Source: Gallionellaceae bacterium (GTDB taxonomy: Bacteria > Pseudomonadota > Gammaproteobacteria > Burkholderiales > Gallionellaceae). Taken from it: a stretch of 12,170 bases of DNA. Position numbers and translations under genes: made by a program. The notes beneath the pieces were generated by a model. That model ran no database searches. It was not told the DNA's origin and saw only the letters and a list, made by a program, of their open reading frames with translations. Positions 1 to 5,663 of this stretch are shown in pieces (position 1 is the first letter of the stretch; each line of letters begins with the position of its first letter). The stretch lies in assembly GCA_031277195.1 (NCBI GenBank), contig JAITMU010000016.1:1-12170 (forward strand), written 5' to 3'.

Positions 1-137
1 TCACGCTCACGATCAGCAAACGCGACGGCAGCGCGCGCAAAGTGCCGGTGCTGCTGCGGATTGATACGCCGATTGAAGTGGATTACTACCGGCAGGGCGG
101 GATATTGCCGTATGTGTTGCGGGAGTTGACGGCTTGA
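1..137 (+). CDS. acnA: Aconitate hydratase, C-terminal end (partial)
   Basis: Only the last 44 codons are present; the gene enters from the left edge in the frame that starts at base 3 and ends at a TGA at 135-137. The residues PVLLRIDT, then EVDYYRQGGILPYVLREL, match the end of AcnA-type aconitases, where the Arg-Ile-Asp and GGILPYVLR segments belong to the mobile fourth domain that closes the active site. Aconitase isomerises citrate to isocitrate through cis-aconitate in the TCA cycle, using a 4Fe-4S cluster whose ligands lie outside this window. The YYRQGGILPYVLR ending fits AcnA better than AcnB or the methylcitrate-pathway AcnD. The gene is followed at once by an inverted repeat pair that could stop transcription. 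Confidence 0.85.
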   Translation, partial: TLTISKRDGSARKVPVLLRIDTPIEVDYYRQGGILPYVLRELTA

Positions 138-143
138 TAACCT

Positions 144-237
144 CCCTCTCCCTCTGGGAGAGGGCTGGGGTGAGGGTACGCCTGTTGCATACTCCAAACA
201 AATTCCCTCACCCTAACCCTCTCCCGGAGGGAGAGGG
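144..237. repeat. Inverted pair of REP-like 33-base units
   Basis: Two 33-base arms, 144-176 and 205-237, are reverse complements with three mismatches. Each arm carries its own hairpin: CCCTCTCCC pairs with GGGAGAGGG across a 3-base loop (144-164 and 217-237). Each then has a GGGTGAGGG tail, or its complement, facing the 28-base spacer. This is the BIME-like layout of the CCCTCTCCC/GGGTGAGGG repeat common between proteobacterial genes. It lies 6 bases after the aconitase stop and 32 bases before the next start. It may act as a transcript-end or mRNA-stability structure. No RAYT transposase gene is present here. Confidence 0.85.
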
Positions 238-269
238 AATAGCGCTGTGGAAACGATGAAAAACACACC

Positions 270-2042
270 ATGAACGAAACCCGCAAATCCGCCATACGAC
301 GCGCGCACGATCCGGCTTTCGTTCGTTATTTCCGCGGCGCCGGTTTGGACATCGGCGTGGAAAACGATCCGCTGAGCGCTTATGCGCGTCTCTTTCCGTT
401 TATCGAACGGGTGACGACATGGAACCACGCGCAAGGCGATGCGCTGCATTTGCAGGATGTCGGCGATTGCAGTTACGACTTCGTGCATTCCAATCATGGT
501 TTGGCGATGATCGACGAGCCGGTGCAGGCCTTGTCGCGCTGGCTGGATGTCGTCAAGCCGGGCGGCCATGTCATCTTCACCGTGCCGGACGAAGACCTGC
601 ACGGAAAAAACACATGGCCGAACCGTTTCGCGCCCGACCAAAAAAACAGTTTCACCATAGCCAAACCCAAGGATTCAACGCGCCTGCCCCGCTCGATCAA
701 CGTGCTTGATCTGGTGAATGCCATGCTGCCCATCGCCGCCTGCGAGCGCATGGTGCGGATACGCGACGGTTACGACGACAAGCAAGATGCCAATGTCGAT
801 CAAGCCGAAGGCTTGGCCGAATGCGCCATCGAAGTCGTGTTGCGCAAACGCGAGGTGCCATCGCTTTGGGATCTGCTGGACGCAGCCGTGCAAGCCGACA
901 ACGCCGACGACAGTTTTGCCGCCAGCCGCCGCGCCATGACGCTTTATCCGTATCGCTTCGACGCCTATCACCGCACGATGCTGCAAATGTTGCGCTGGGG
1001 CGTGCCGGAACAAGAGGGGCCGATATGGGAAGCCGCGCTTGCCTGGCTGCCCAATTCCCACGGCGTGCATTTGTATCGCTGGCTGCACGCGGTGTTGGCG
1101 GGCCGCTTGCACGACGGCTTCCGGCTGCGCGAAACGCGCTTCGTCGGCGCGCCCTGGCAACGACGCACCCAGGCGCCTCCGCCCGTTTTTGTTCCAGCGT
1201 GGAACGGCGAATCGCTCGAGGGAAAATCCATCGTCATCTGGAGCGAATTCGGCCTGGGCGACGAAATTTTTTTCTTCCGCTTCGCGCGCATCCTGCGCGA
1301 ACGCTGCGGCGCGGCGCGCGTGTCCGTGGTCTGCCAACCGTCGTTGCTGGAATTGTTCCAGACCTCCGGCATTGCCGATGTCGTGGCGGACATCAATCAT
1401 CTCGCCGATTTGCCGCCGATTGATTACTGGGTCTATCCCCACGCCATCCCCGCCCACCTGCCGCTGGATCTGGAAGCGTTACCGCCCACCGTGCCTTATC
1501 TGCGCGTGCCTGACGGGCAAACGCTGCCCGCCGCGCTGCAACACGCCACGCCCGGCGTATTGCGCGTCGGCGTCGTGTTCAAGGGCGCGCCGACGCACGA
1601 AAACGACATCGCCCGCTCCCTGTCCTCGTTGTCGCGGCTGGAAAGATTGTTTGAACTGGAAGGCGTGGAATTTTTCAGCCTGCAAAAAGGCGCAGGCGCG
1701 GACGAAGCCGCGCGTTACGCGCAAGCGCTGCCAAACTTTCACGACCTCGGCGCGGAACTGCACACCATGGCGAAAACCGCCGCCGCGATCAACGCGCTCG
1801 ATCTGGTGCTGACCGTCGATACGTCGGTCGCCCACCTCGCCGCCGCGATGGGCAAGCCCGTCTGGTTGATGCTACCCTTGCTCTGCGATTGGCGGTGGCA
1901 CTACAAGCGCGAGGACAGCCCCTGGTATCCCACCGTGCGGATTTTCCGCAACGGCTGGAACGACGGCAATTCGCTTGAATGGGACAAGGTGGTGGAGCGC
2001 ATCAGAACGGCGCTGGAAGAATTGAAATGCAAAACGCAGTAA
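270..2042 (+). CDS. Methyltransferase-like / GT9-GT41-like glycosyltransferase fusion
   Basis: A 590-aa protein with three parts. Residues 1-195 form a class I SAM methyltransferase-like domain, with VKPGGHVIFTVPDEDL at 95-110. Residues 196-295 are a helical, TPR-like linker. Residues 300-590 resemble the C-terminal domain of TPR-linked glycosyltransferases: EFGLGDEIFFFRF at 326-338, HENDIARSLSSL at 443-454, DTSVAHLAAAMGKPVW at 517-532 and WRWHYKREDSPWYP at 541-554. These motifs are typical of enzymes that use nucleotide sugars to modify surface glycans or glycoproteins. The acceptor is unknown. The SAM motif I reads DIGVEND instead of the usual DIGxG, so methyl transfer by this domain is doubtful. 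The ATG at 270 is the only reasonable start, because an in-frame TAG lies at 240. It has no clear Shine-Dalgarno. The next gene is a paralogue of residues 1-195. No signal peptide or membrane segment is visible, so the protein is probably cytoplasmic. Confidence 0.8.
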   Translation: MNETRKSAIRRAHDPAFVRYFRGAGLDIGVENDPLSAYARLFPFIERVTTWNHAQGDALHLQDVGDCSYDFVHSNHGLAMIDEPVQALSRWLDVVKPGGHVIFTVPDEDLHGKNTWPNRFAPDQKNSFTIAKPKDSTRLPRSINVLDLVNAMLPIAACERMVRIRDGYDDKQDANVDQAEGLAECAIEVVLRKREVPSLWDLLDAAVQADNADDSFAASRRAMTLYPYRFDAYHRTMLQMLRWGVPEQEGPIWEAALAWLPNSHGVHLYRWLHAVLAGRLHDGFRLRETRFVGAPWQRRTQAPPPVFVPAWNGESLEGKSIVIWSEFGLGDEIFFFRFARILRERCGAARVSVVCQPSLLELFQTSGIADVVADINHLADLPPIDYWVYPHAIPAHLPLDLEALPPTVPYLRVPDGQTLPAALQHATPGVLRVGVVFKGAPTHENDIARSLSSLSRLERLFELEGVEFFSLQKGAGADEAARYAQALPNFHDLGAELHTMAKTAAAINALDLVLTVDTSVAHLAAAMGKPVWLMLPLLCDWRWHYKREDSPWYPTVRIFRNGWNDGNSLEWDKVVERIRTALEELKCKTQ

Positions 2043-2062
2043 GCCATCACGGCAATCAGAAT

Positions 2063-2068
2063 GGGAGA
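2063..2068 (+). promoter_or_regulatory. Ribosome binding site fixing the methyltransferase start
   Basis: GGGAGA lies 6 bases before the ATG at 2075. The same frame stays open upstream into the fusion gene, but this site and the alignment with the paralogue's start (both begin MNET, both preceded by ACACACC) choose 2075. The matching place before the fusion gene lacks the GGGAG core. Confidence 0.75.
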
Positions 2069-2074
2069 CACACC

Positions 2075-2671
2075 ATGAATGAAACCGGAAAATCAGCGAT
2101 TCGGCGCGGGCGTGAACCTGTGTTCATCCAGCGTTATTTCCGGGGTGTCGGCATAGACATCGGCGCAGGAGACCATTCACTGAATCACTACGCGCACCTG
2201 TTCCCGCTCATGGGGCGCGTGGTCGCGTGGGATCAGCCGCAGGGAGACGCGCAGTTGATGCCGGGCGTGCCGGACAACACGTTCGACTTCGCGCATTCCA
2301 GTCATTGCCTGGAACATCTGCGCGATCCGGTGCAAGCCTTGACGCGCTGGGTGAACATCGTCAAACCCGGCGGCTATGTGATCGTCACGATACCGGACGA
2401 GGACTTGTACGAAAAAGGCCTGTGGCCCAGCCGCTTCAATTCCGATCACAAGTTGAGCTTCACCATCGGCAAACCGCGCGATGTGCCGCGCCTGCCGAAC
2501 TCGGTCAACGTGCTCGATTTGATGAATGCCATGCTGCCGCTGGCCTCCTGCGAGCGCGTGGTGTTGATACGGGATTTCTACGACGACAGACGACCCAATG
2601 TGGATCAGACCGCCGAAGGCATCGCCGAATGCGCCATTGAATTTGTACTGCGCAAACATCCGGCAGCTTGA
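2075..2671 (+). CDS. Class I SAM-dependent methyltransferase, paralogue of the preceding domain
   Basis: A 198-aa protein, the size of a minimal Methyltransf_11-type enzyme. SAM motif I is intact (VGIDIGAGD, 25-33). The acidic motif and post-motif segment reads FDFAHSSHCLEHLRDP (70-85), followed by IVKPGGYVIVTIPDEDLYE (94-112). The DEDLYE...WPSRFNSDHK signature occurs in methyltransferases found in surface-polysaccharide and protein-glycosylation loci, which suggests a sugar or glycan acceptor; that is inference. By hand alignment about 60% of residues are identical to residues 1-193 of the preceding fusion protein, so the two arose by duplication. The gene starts 32 bases after the fusion gene and is probably co-transcribed with it. 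It ends 184 bases before the convergent def gene. No catalytic defect is visible. Confidence 0.82.
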   Translation: MNETGKSAIRRGREPVFIQRYFRGVGIDIGAGDHSLNHYAHLFPLMGRVVAWDQPQGDAQLMPGVPDNTFDFAHSSHCLEHLRDPVQALTRWVNIVKPGGYVIVTIPDEDLYEKGLWPSRFNSDHKLSFTIGKPRDVPRLPNSVNVLDLMNAMLPLASCERVVLIRDFYDDRRPNVDQTAEGIAECAIEFVLRKHPAA

Positions 2672-2701
2672 ATGATCCGCCGCTATTTACAACGATGATT
2701 A

Positions 2702-2734
2702 CGCTCGCCGCGATCCCTATCATCTTGGCGAGCG
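2702..2734 (+). terminator. Weak hairpin after the methyltransferase gene
   Basis: CGCTCGCC (2702-2709) pairs with GGCGAGCG (2727-2734), an 8-bp stem with a 17-base loop, 30 bases after the stop codon. No T-run follows, so this would be an imperfect or Rho-assisted transcript end. The repeat element just downstream could add to termination between the two convergent genes. Confidence 0.35.
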
Positions 2735-2747
2735 ACCAGTCAGCCAT

Positions 2748-2859
2748 GTAGGGCGGGGCTTGCCCCGCGCGGTGGGGAATTCGCCCCATGCGGTGAGGCG
2801 CTTACCCAACGCGGTACGAACCTCGAAATTCTCACAGCGCGGGGCAAGCCCCGCCCTAC
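2748..2859. repeat. 112-base MITE/REP-like element with perfect 23-base terminal inverted repeats
   Basis: The arms 2748-2770 and 2837-2859 are perfect reverse complements over 23 bases. Each contains a small hairpin (GGGGC, TT, GCCCC), the familiar GTAGGGCGGGGCTTGCCCC intergenic repeat. Between them GCGGT recurs at 2769, 2790 and 2811, exactly 21 bases apart. The first two units can fold into short hairpins (TGGGG/CCCCA at 2773-2788 and GGTGAG/CTTACC at about 2793-2807). The right arm covers the stop codon of def (2856-2858). The element lies between convergent genes, where such repeats often serve as bidirectional transcript ends. Confidence 0.85.
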
Positions 2860-3377
2860 GCTTCCTCCTCCGGAAACAACTCGTCCGAAAATCCGAAATC
2901 CCGCAGATCCCGTATCCGCATCGGATACAGCACGCCATCCAAGTGGTCGCACTCATGTTGCACCACGCGGGCGTGGAAATTGTCCACCGTGCGGTCGATG
3001 GGCGCGCCGTATTCGTCCTGCCCTTGATAACGAATCCGCAAAAATCGCGGCACTTTTCCGTTCATGCCGGGCACGCTCAGGCAGCCTTCCCAGCCTTCTT
3101 CGATCTCATCGCTCAGCGGCGTAATCACCGGATTGATCAGCACCGTGTCCGGCACGGCTTCGGCCTCGGGATAGCGCGGATTGTGTTCCAAGCCAAAAAT
3201 CACCACGCGCAGGTTCACGCCGATCTGCGGCGCGGCCAGCCCCGCGCCGTCCAGCGATTTCATCGTGTCGCGCATGTCCGCCAGCAGCGCGTGCAGTTCC
3301 GGCGTGTCGAACGCCGTCACGTCTTCCGCGCGGCGCAGCAAACGCGCATCGCCCATTTTCAGTACGGGTTTAATCAC
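2856..3377 (-). CDS. def: Peptide deformylase
   Basis: A 173-aa metalloenzyme that removes the formyl group from the initiator methionine of new proteins in the cytoplasm. All three metal-site motifs are present: GAGLAAPQIG (44-53), EGCLS (97-101, with Cys99 as ligand) and HECDH (141-145, His141 and His145 as ligands, Glu142 as the catalytic acid/base). The MIKPVLKMGD start and LYPMRIRD segment resemble the second type of betaproteobacterial deformylase, not the one paired with fmt, and no fmt is adjacent. The start is a GTG at 3377, preceded by GGAG about 8 bases upstream. It overlaps the 3' end of mtnP by 8 bases, so translation is probably coupled. The stop TAG lies inside a repeat arm, so insertion of the repeat may have set the C-terminus. 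Confidence 0.95.
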   Translation of the reverse strand: MIKPVLKMGDARLLRRAEDVTAFDTPELHALLADMRDTMKSLDGAGLAAPQIGVNLRVVIFGLEHNPRYPEAEAVPDTVLINPVITPLSDEIEEGWEGCLSVPGMNGKVPRFLRIRYQGQDEYGAPIDRTVDNFHARVVQHECDHLDGVLYPMRIRDLRDFGFSDELFPEEEA

Positions 3378-4110
3378 CGTCGTTCTCCACCAGACATTCC
3401 AGAATATTGCGCACGCGCCCCATCATCTGTTTGATCAGATTGATATCGAGACACACGCCGTCGCAACTGTCGCTGCGTCCGGCGGCGTGGTTCGCCACCA
3501 CCGCGATGGCGGCGTAACTCAAGCCCAGCTCCTTCGCCAGCGCGGCTTCCGGCATGCCGGTCATGCCAAGCATGTCCGCGCCGTCGCGCTCCAGCCGGTT
3601 GACCTCTGCCGCCGTCTCCAGACGCGGCCCCTGCATGGCGGCATAGACACCGCCGTCCACGCAGGTCATATTCGCGCGCTGCGCGGCAGTGAGAATCGCG
3701 GCGCGCAGCCTCGGGCAATACGGGTAGGTGAAGTCGATGTTCTCCACCTTGCGATCCGCGCCATCGAAATAGGTGAAGTCGCGCCGGTAGGTGGAGTCGA
3801 TGATCTGGTCTGGAATGGCAATCACACCCGGATCCAGACCGGGACGAATGCCGCCCACCGAAGTAACCGCCACCACGCGCGTCACACCCTGATCGTGCAA
3901 GGCCCACAGATTCGCGCGGTAATTCACCATGTGCGGCGGTATCGTGTAGCCGTAGCCGTGACGCGCAAGAAAAACAACCTCGTGCTCATTGATCGTGCCA
4001 AACGTCAACGCGCCGGAAGCCTCGCCATAAGGCGTGCGTATCACCTGCCTGTGCGTGATTTTCAGATTTTCCAGTTGCGTGAGACCGGTGCCGCCGATGA
4101 TTGCAAGCAT
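3370..4110 (-). CDS. mtnP: S-methyl-5'-thioinosine (or thioadenosine) phosphorylase
   Basis: A 246-aa member of the trimeric PNP/MTAP family. It cleaves the glycosidic bond of a 5'-methylthio-nucleoside with phosphate, giving a free base and 5-methylthioribose 1-phosphate. Visible motifs: AIIGGTGL (3-10, phosphate site), ARHGYGYTIPPHMVNYRANL (49-68), TSVGG (83-87), MQGPRLET (159-166) and GMTGMPEA (182-189). The purine-site segment reads VVANHAAG (204-211), with Asn where adenosine-specific MTAPs carry an Asp. This favours 6-oxopurines, as in the Pseudomonas methylthioinosine phosphorylase. The neighbouring hpt, which uses hypoxanthine, supports that. The ATG at 4110 with GGGAG upstream was chosen over an in-frame TTG at 4128. 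The stop overlaps the GTG start of def. A long hairpin repeat separates it from hpt. Confidence 0.88.
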   Translation of the reverse strand: MLAIIGGTGLTQLENLKITHRQVIRTPYGEASGALTFGTINEHEVVFLARHGYGYTIPPHMVNYRANLWALHDQGVTRVVAVTSVGGIRPGLDPGVIAIPDQIIDSTYRRDFTYFDGADRKVENIDFTYPYCPRLRAAILTAAQRANMTCVDGGVYAAMQGPRLETAAEVNRLERDGADMLGMTGMPEAALAKELGLSYAAIAVVANHAAGRSDSCDGVCLDINLIKQMMGRVRNILECLVENDGD

Positions 4111-4116
4111 TTCAAG

Positions 4117-4121
4117 CTCCC
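4117..4121 (-). promoter_or_regulatory. Ribosome binding site deciding the mtnP start
   Basis: On the minus strand GGGAG lies 6 bases before the ATG at 4110. It falls inside the six extra codons that a TTG start at 4128 would add. It therefore supports the shorter protein, which begins directly with the phosphate-binding MLAIIGGTG stretch. Confidence 0.7.
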
Positions 4122-4131
4122 ATGACAAAGC

Positions 4132-4232
4132 AAAAAACCTTCACCACAGAGACACAGAGACACGGAGAAAAACCACATCATTTCGGTTCGCTTTTCTCTG
4201 TGCCTCTGTGTCTCTGTGGTGAATGGTTTTTT
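4132..4232. terminator. Long near-perfect hairpin with T-runs on both strands (CACAGAGA repeat)
   Basis: Arms 4132-4171 and 4192-4232 pair over about 40 bases with two mismatches and one unpaired base, around a 20-base loop. The left arm holds three 8-base units (CACAGAGA twice, then CACGGAGA, 4145-4168) and the right arm holds their complements (4195-4218). A T-run ends the hairpin on each strand: seven Ts at 4227-4233 on plus, and six Ts opposite 4132-4137 on minus. For leftward transcription it comes just after the hpt stop and before mtnP. It could end hpt transcripts, or act as a processing site between the genes. The stem is longer than a normal intrinsic terminator. The sequence looks like a widespread proteobacterial intergenic repeat. 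Confidence 0.75.
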
Positions 4233-4235
4233 TAT

Positions 4236-4775
4236 TCAAACCGCATAAACCTCCGGCAAATTCCGCCATGCGCCATTCAAATCCATGCCGAATCCAAACA
4301 CGAAACGATCCGGCAATTCCATGCCGACAAAATCGGCGCGCGCGGCTTTCGGGCGGCCTGTCATTTTCTCGGCAAACACCGCGCAGTAACAGGCAGTCGC
4401 GCCCCGATCCAGTACGCGCGCTTTGATCGCCGCGAGCGTTTCGCCCTCATCCAGCACATCGTCCACCACCAGCACGGTGCGCCCTTGCACACGTTCGTCC
4501 GGTTCCACTTTCCAGCGCAACGCGCCGCCCTGCCGCTCGTCCCCGTAACGCGAGACATGAACATAACCGAGATCGAGCGGAAAACTCAGCAGTGGCAGCA
4601 GTTGTCCGGTAAAAACAATTGCGCCGTCCATCACCGACAGCACCAGCGGACAAGCGCCGTTCAATACCGCGTCAATTTCCTGCGCCACACGGGCGACTGC
4701 CGCTTGAACCTCGGTTGCGCTGCGAATCAATTCAGCATTCCGCAACGCCGCGCGCGCTTCCGCGTCCGTCATCAT
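4236..4775 (-). CDS. hpt: Hypoxanthine-guanine phosphoribosyltransferase
   Basis: A 179-aa type I phosphoribosyltransferase that joins hypoxanthine or guanine to PRPP, giving IMP or GMP and pyrophosphate in the cytoplasm. The PRPP-binding loop is VLVVDDVLDEGETL (101-114), with the acidic pair Asp105-Asp106. The flexible-loop segment is around VSRYGDE (74-80). The base-binding region includes AEKMTGRPK (135-143) and GMELPDRFVFGFGMDLNG (151-168). The DEGETL form of the loop, instead of the more usual DTGxTL, is typical of the proteobacterial HGPRT subfamily. The ATG at 4775 overlaps the galU stop as ATGA, and a second ATG follows directly. Beside mtnP it forms a salvage pair, since hypoxanthine released from methylthioinosine is recycled here. 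Confidence 0.92.
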   Translation of the reverse strand: MMTDAEARAALRNAELIRSATEVQAAVARVAQEIDAVLNGACPLVLSVMDGAIVFTGQLLPLLSFPLDLGYVHVSRYGDERQGGALRWKVEPDERVQGRTVLVVDDVLDEGETLAAIKARVLDRGATACYCAVFAEKMTGRPKAARADFVGMELPDRFVFGFGMDLNGAWRNLPEVYAV

Positions 4776-5638
4776 TTCATGCTGGCAAGATAGGCGGCGA
4801 AGTCGTCGCGCACTTCCGGATGCTTGAGTCCATACGCCACCTGCGCCTGCAAATAGCCCAGCTTGGAACCGCAGTCATAGCGCGTGCCGTTGAAGCGGCA
4901 GGTCAGCAGTTGCTCCTCCCGCATCAAGGCGGCGATGCCGTCGGTCAGCTGGATTTCGCCGCCCGCGCCGGGTTGTATCTGCGTCAGATGATGAAAGATG
5001 CGCGGCGTCAGCAGGTAACGCCCCACCACCGCCAGCGTGGAAGGCGCGTCCTCAGGTTTCGGTTTTTCGACAATGCTGAGAACGCGATCAACGCCCGGCT
5101 CCAGATTCACGCTGCTGACGATGCCGTATTGTCGCGTCTGTTCGCGCGGCACGTTCTGCACGCCCAGCACCGAACACTGATGCCGCTCAAACACGTTCAC
5201 CATCTGCTTCACGATCGGCGGCTCGCCGTCGATCAGATCGTCCGCCAGAATCACCGCGAACGGCTCGTTCTGCACCACCGGCTGCGCGCACAGCACCGCA
5301 TGACCCAACCCGAGCGCCTCCGGCTGGCGAATGAAAATGCAATTCACGTTCCGCGGAATCACCCCGCGCACAATGCGCAGCAACTCATCCTTGCCGTTTT
5401 GCGCGAGCATCGCCTCAAGCTCGTAAGCCTTGTCGAAGTGATCCTCAATCGCGCGCTTGTTGCGTCCGGTGATGAACACCATGTCGGTGATGCCCGCCGA
5501 AATCGCCTCCTCCACCGCATACTGAATCAGCGGCTTGTCCACGACGGACATCATCTCTTTCGGACTGGCCTTGGTCGCCGGCAAGAAACGACTGCCCAGA
5601 CCGGCAACGGGAAAAACAGCTTTTTTTATTTTTTGCAT
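4772..5638 (-). CDS. galU: UTP-glucose-1-phosphate uridylyltransferase
   Basis: A 288-aa nucleotidyltransferase that makes UDP-glucose from UTP and glucose 1-phosphate. UDP-glucose feeds lipopolysaccharide, exopolysaccharide and osmoprotectant synthesis. The N-terminus AVFPVAGLGSRFLPATKASP (7-26) holds the glycine-rich nucleotide loop. Further signatures are the ADDLIDGEPP metal/nucleotide segment near 132-141, IVEKPKPEDAPS near 189-200, VVGRYLL, GAGGEIQLTDGI near 225-236 and the CGSKLGYLQA end. Length and motifs are standard for bacterial GalU. The ATG at 5638 has AGGA about 7 bases upstream. The gene starts 25 bases after ligA ends and overlaps hpt by 4 bases. Its first codons are A-rich on the coding strand (a run of six As, a T, then seven As). 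Confidence 0.96.
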   Translation of the reverse strand: MQKIKKAVFPVAGLGSRFLPATKASPKEMMSVVDKPLIQYAVEEAISAGITDMVFITGRNKRAIEDHFDKAYELEAMLAQNGKDELLRIVRGVIPRNVNCIFIRQPEALGLGHAVLCAQPVVQNEPFAVILADDLIDGEPPIVKQMVNVFERHQCSVLGVQNVPREQTRQYGIVSSVNLEPGVDRVLSIVEKPKPEDAPSTLAVVGRYLLTPRIFHHLTQIQPGAGGEIQLTDGIAALMREEQLLTCRFNGTRYDCGSKLGYLQAQVAYGLKHPEVRDDFAAYLASMK

Positions 5639-5663
5639 TTATATCCTTTCGGCTTACAACTGC

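Noticed and set aside
675..1457. A 260-codon minus-strand frame opposite the fusion gene
   Set aside because: It mirrors the codon pattern of a real gene with clear motifs on the plus strand, and its product shows no family signature.
2769..2836. Possible CRISPR-like array because of 21-base spacing
   Set aside because: Only the 5-base GCGGT core recurs, there are no long identical repeats with unique spacers, and no cas genes are present.
144..2859. Composite transposon carrying the two accessory genes
   Set aside because: The bracketing repeats belong to different families, no transposase is present, and no target-site duplication could be seen.
2720..2956. Short minus-strand frames across the repeat element and def
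   Set aside because: They read through the palindromic repeat and out of frame in def; no start signal or conserved protein is visible.
3370..4128. Longer mtnP starting from the TTG at 4128
   Set aside because: The ribosome site GGGAG lies inside that extension, and family members begin directly before the IIGGTGL motif.
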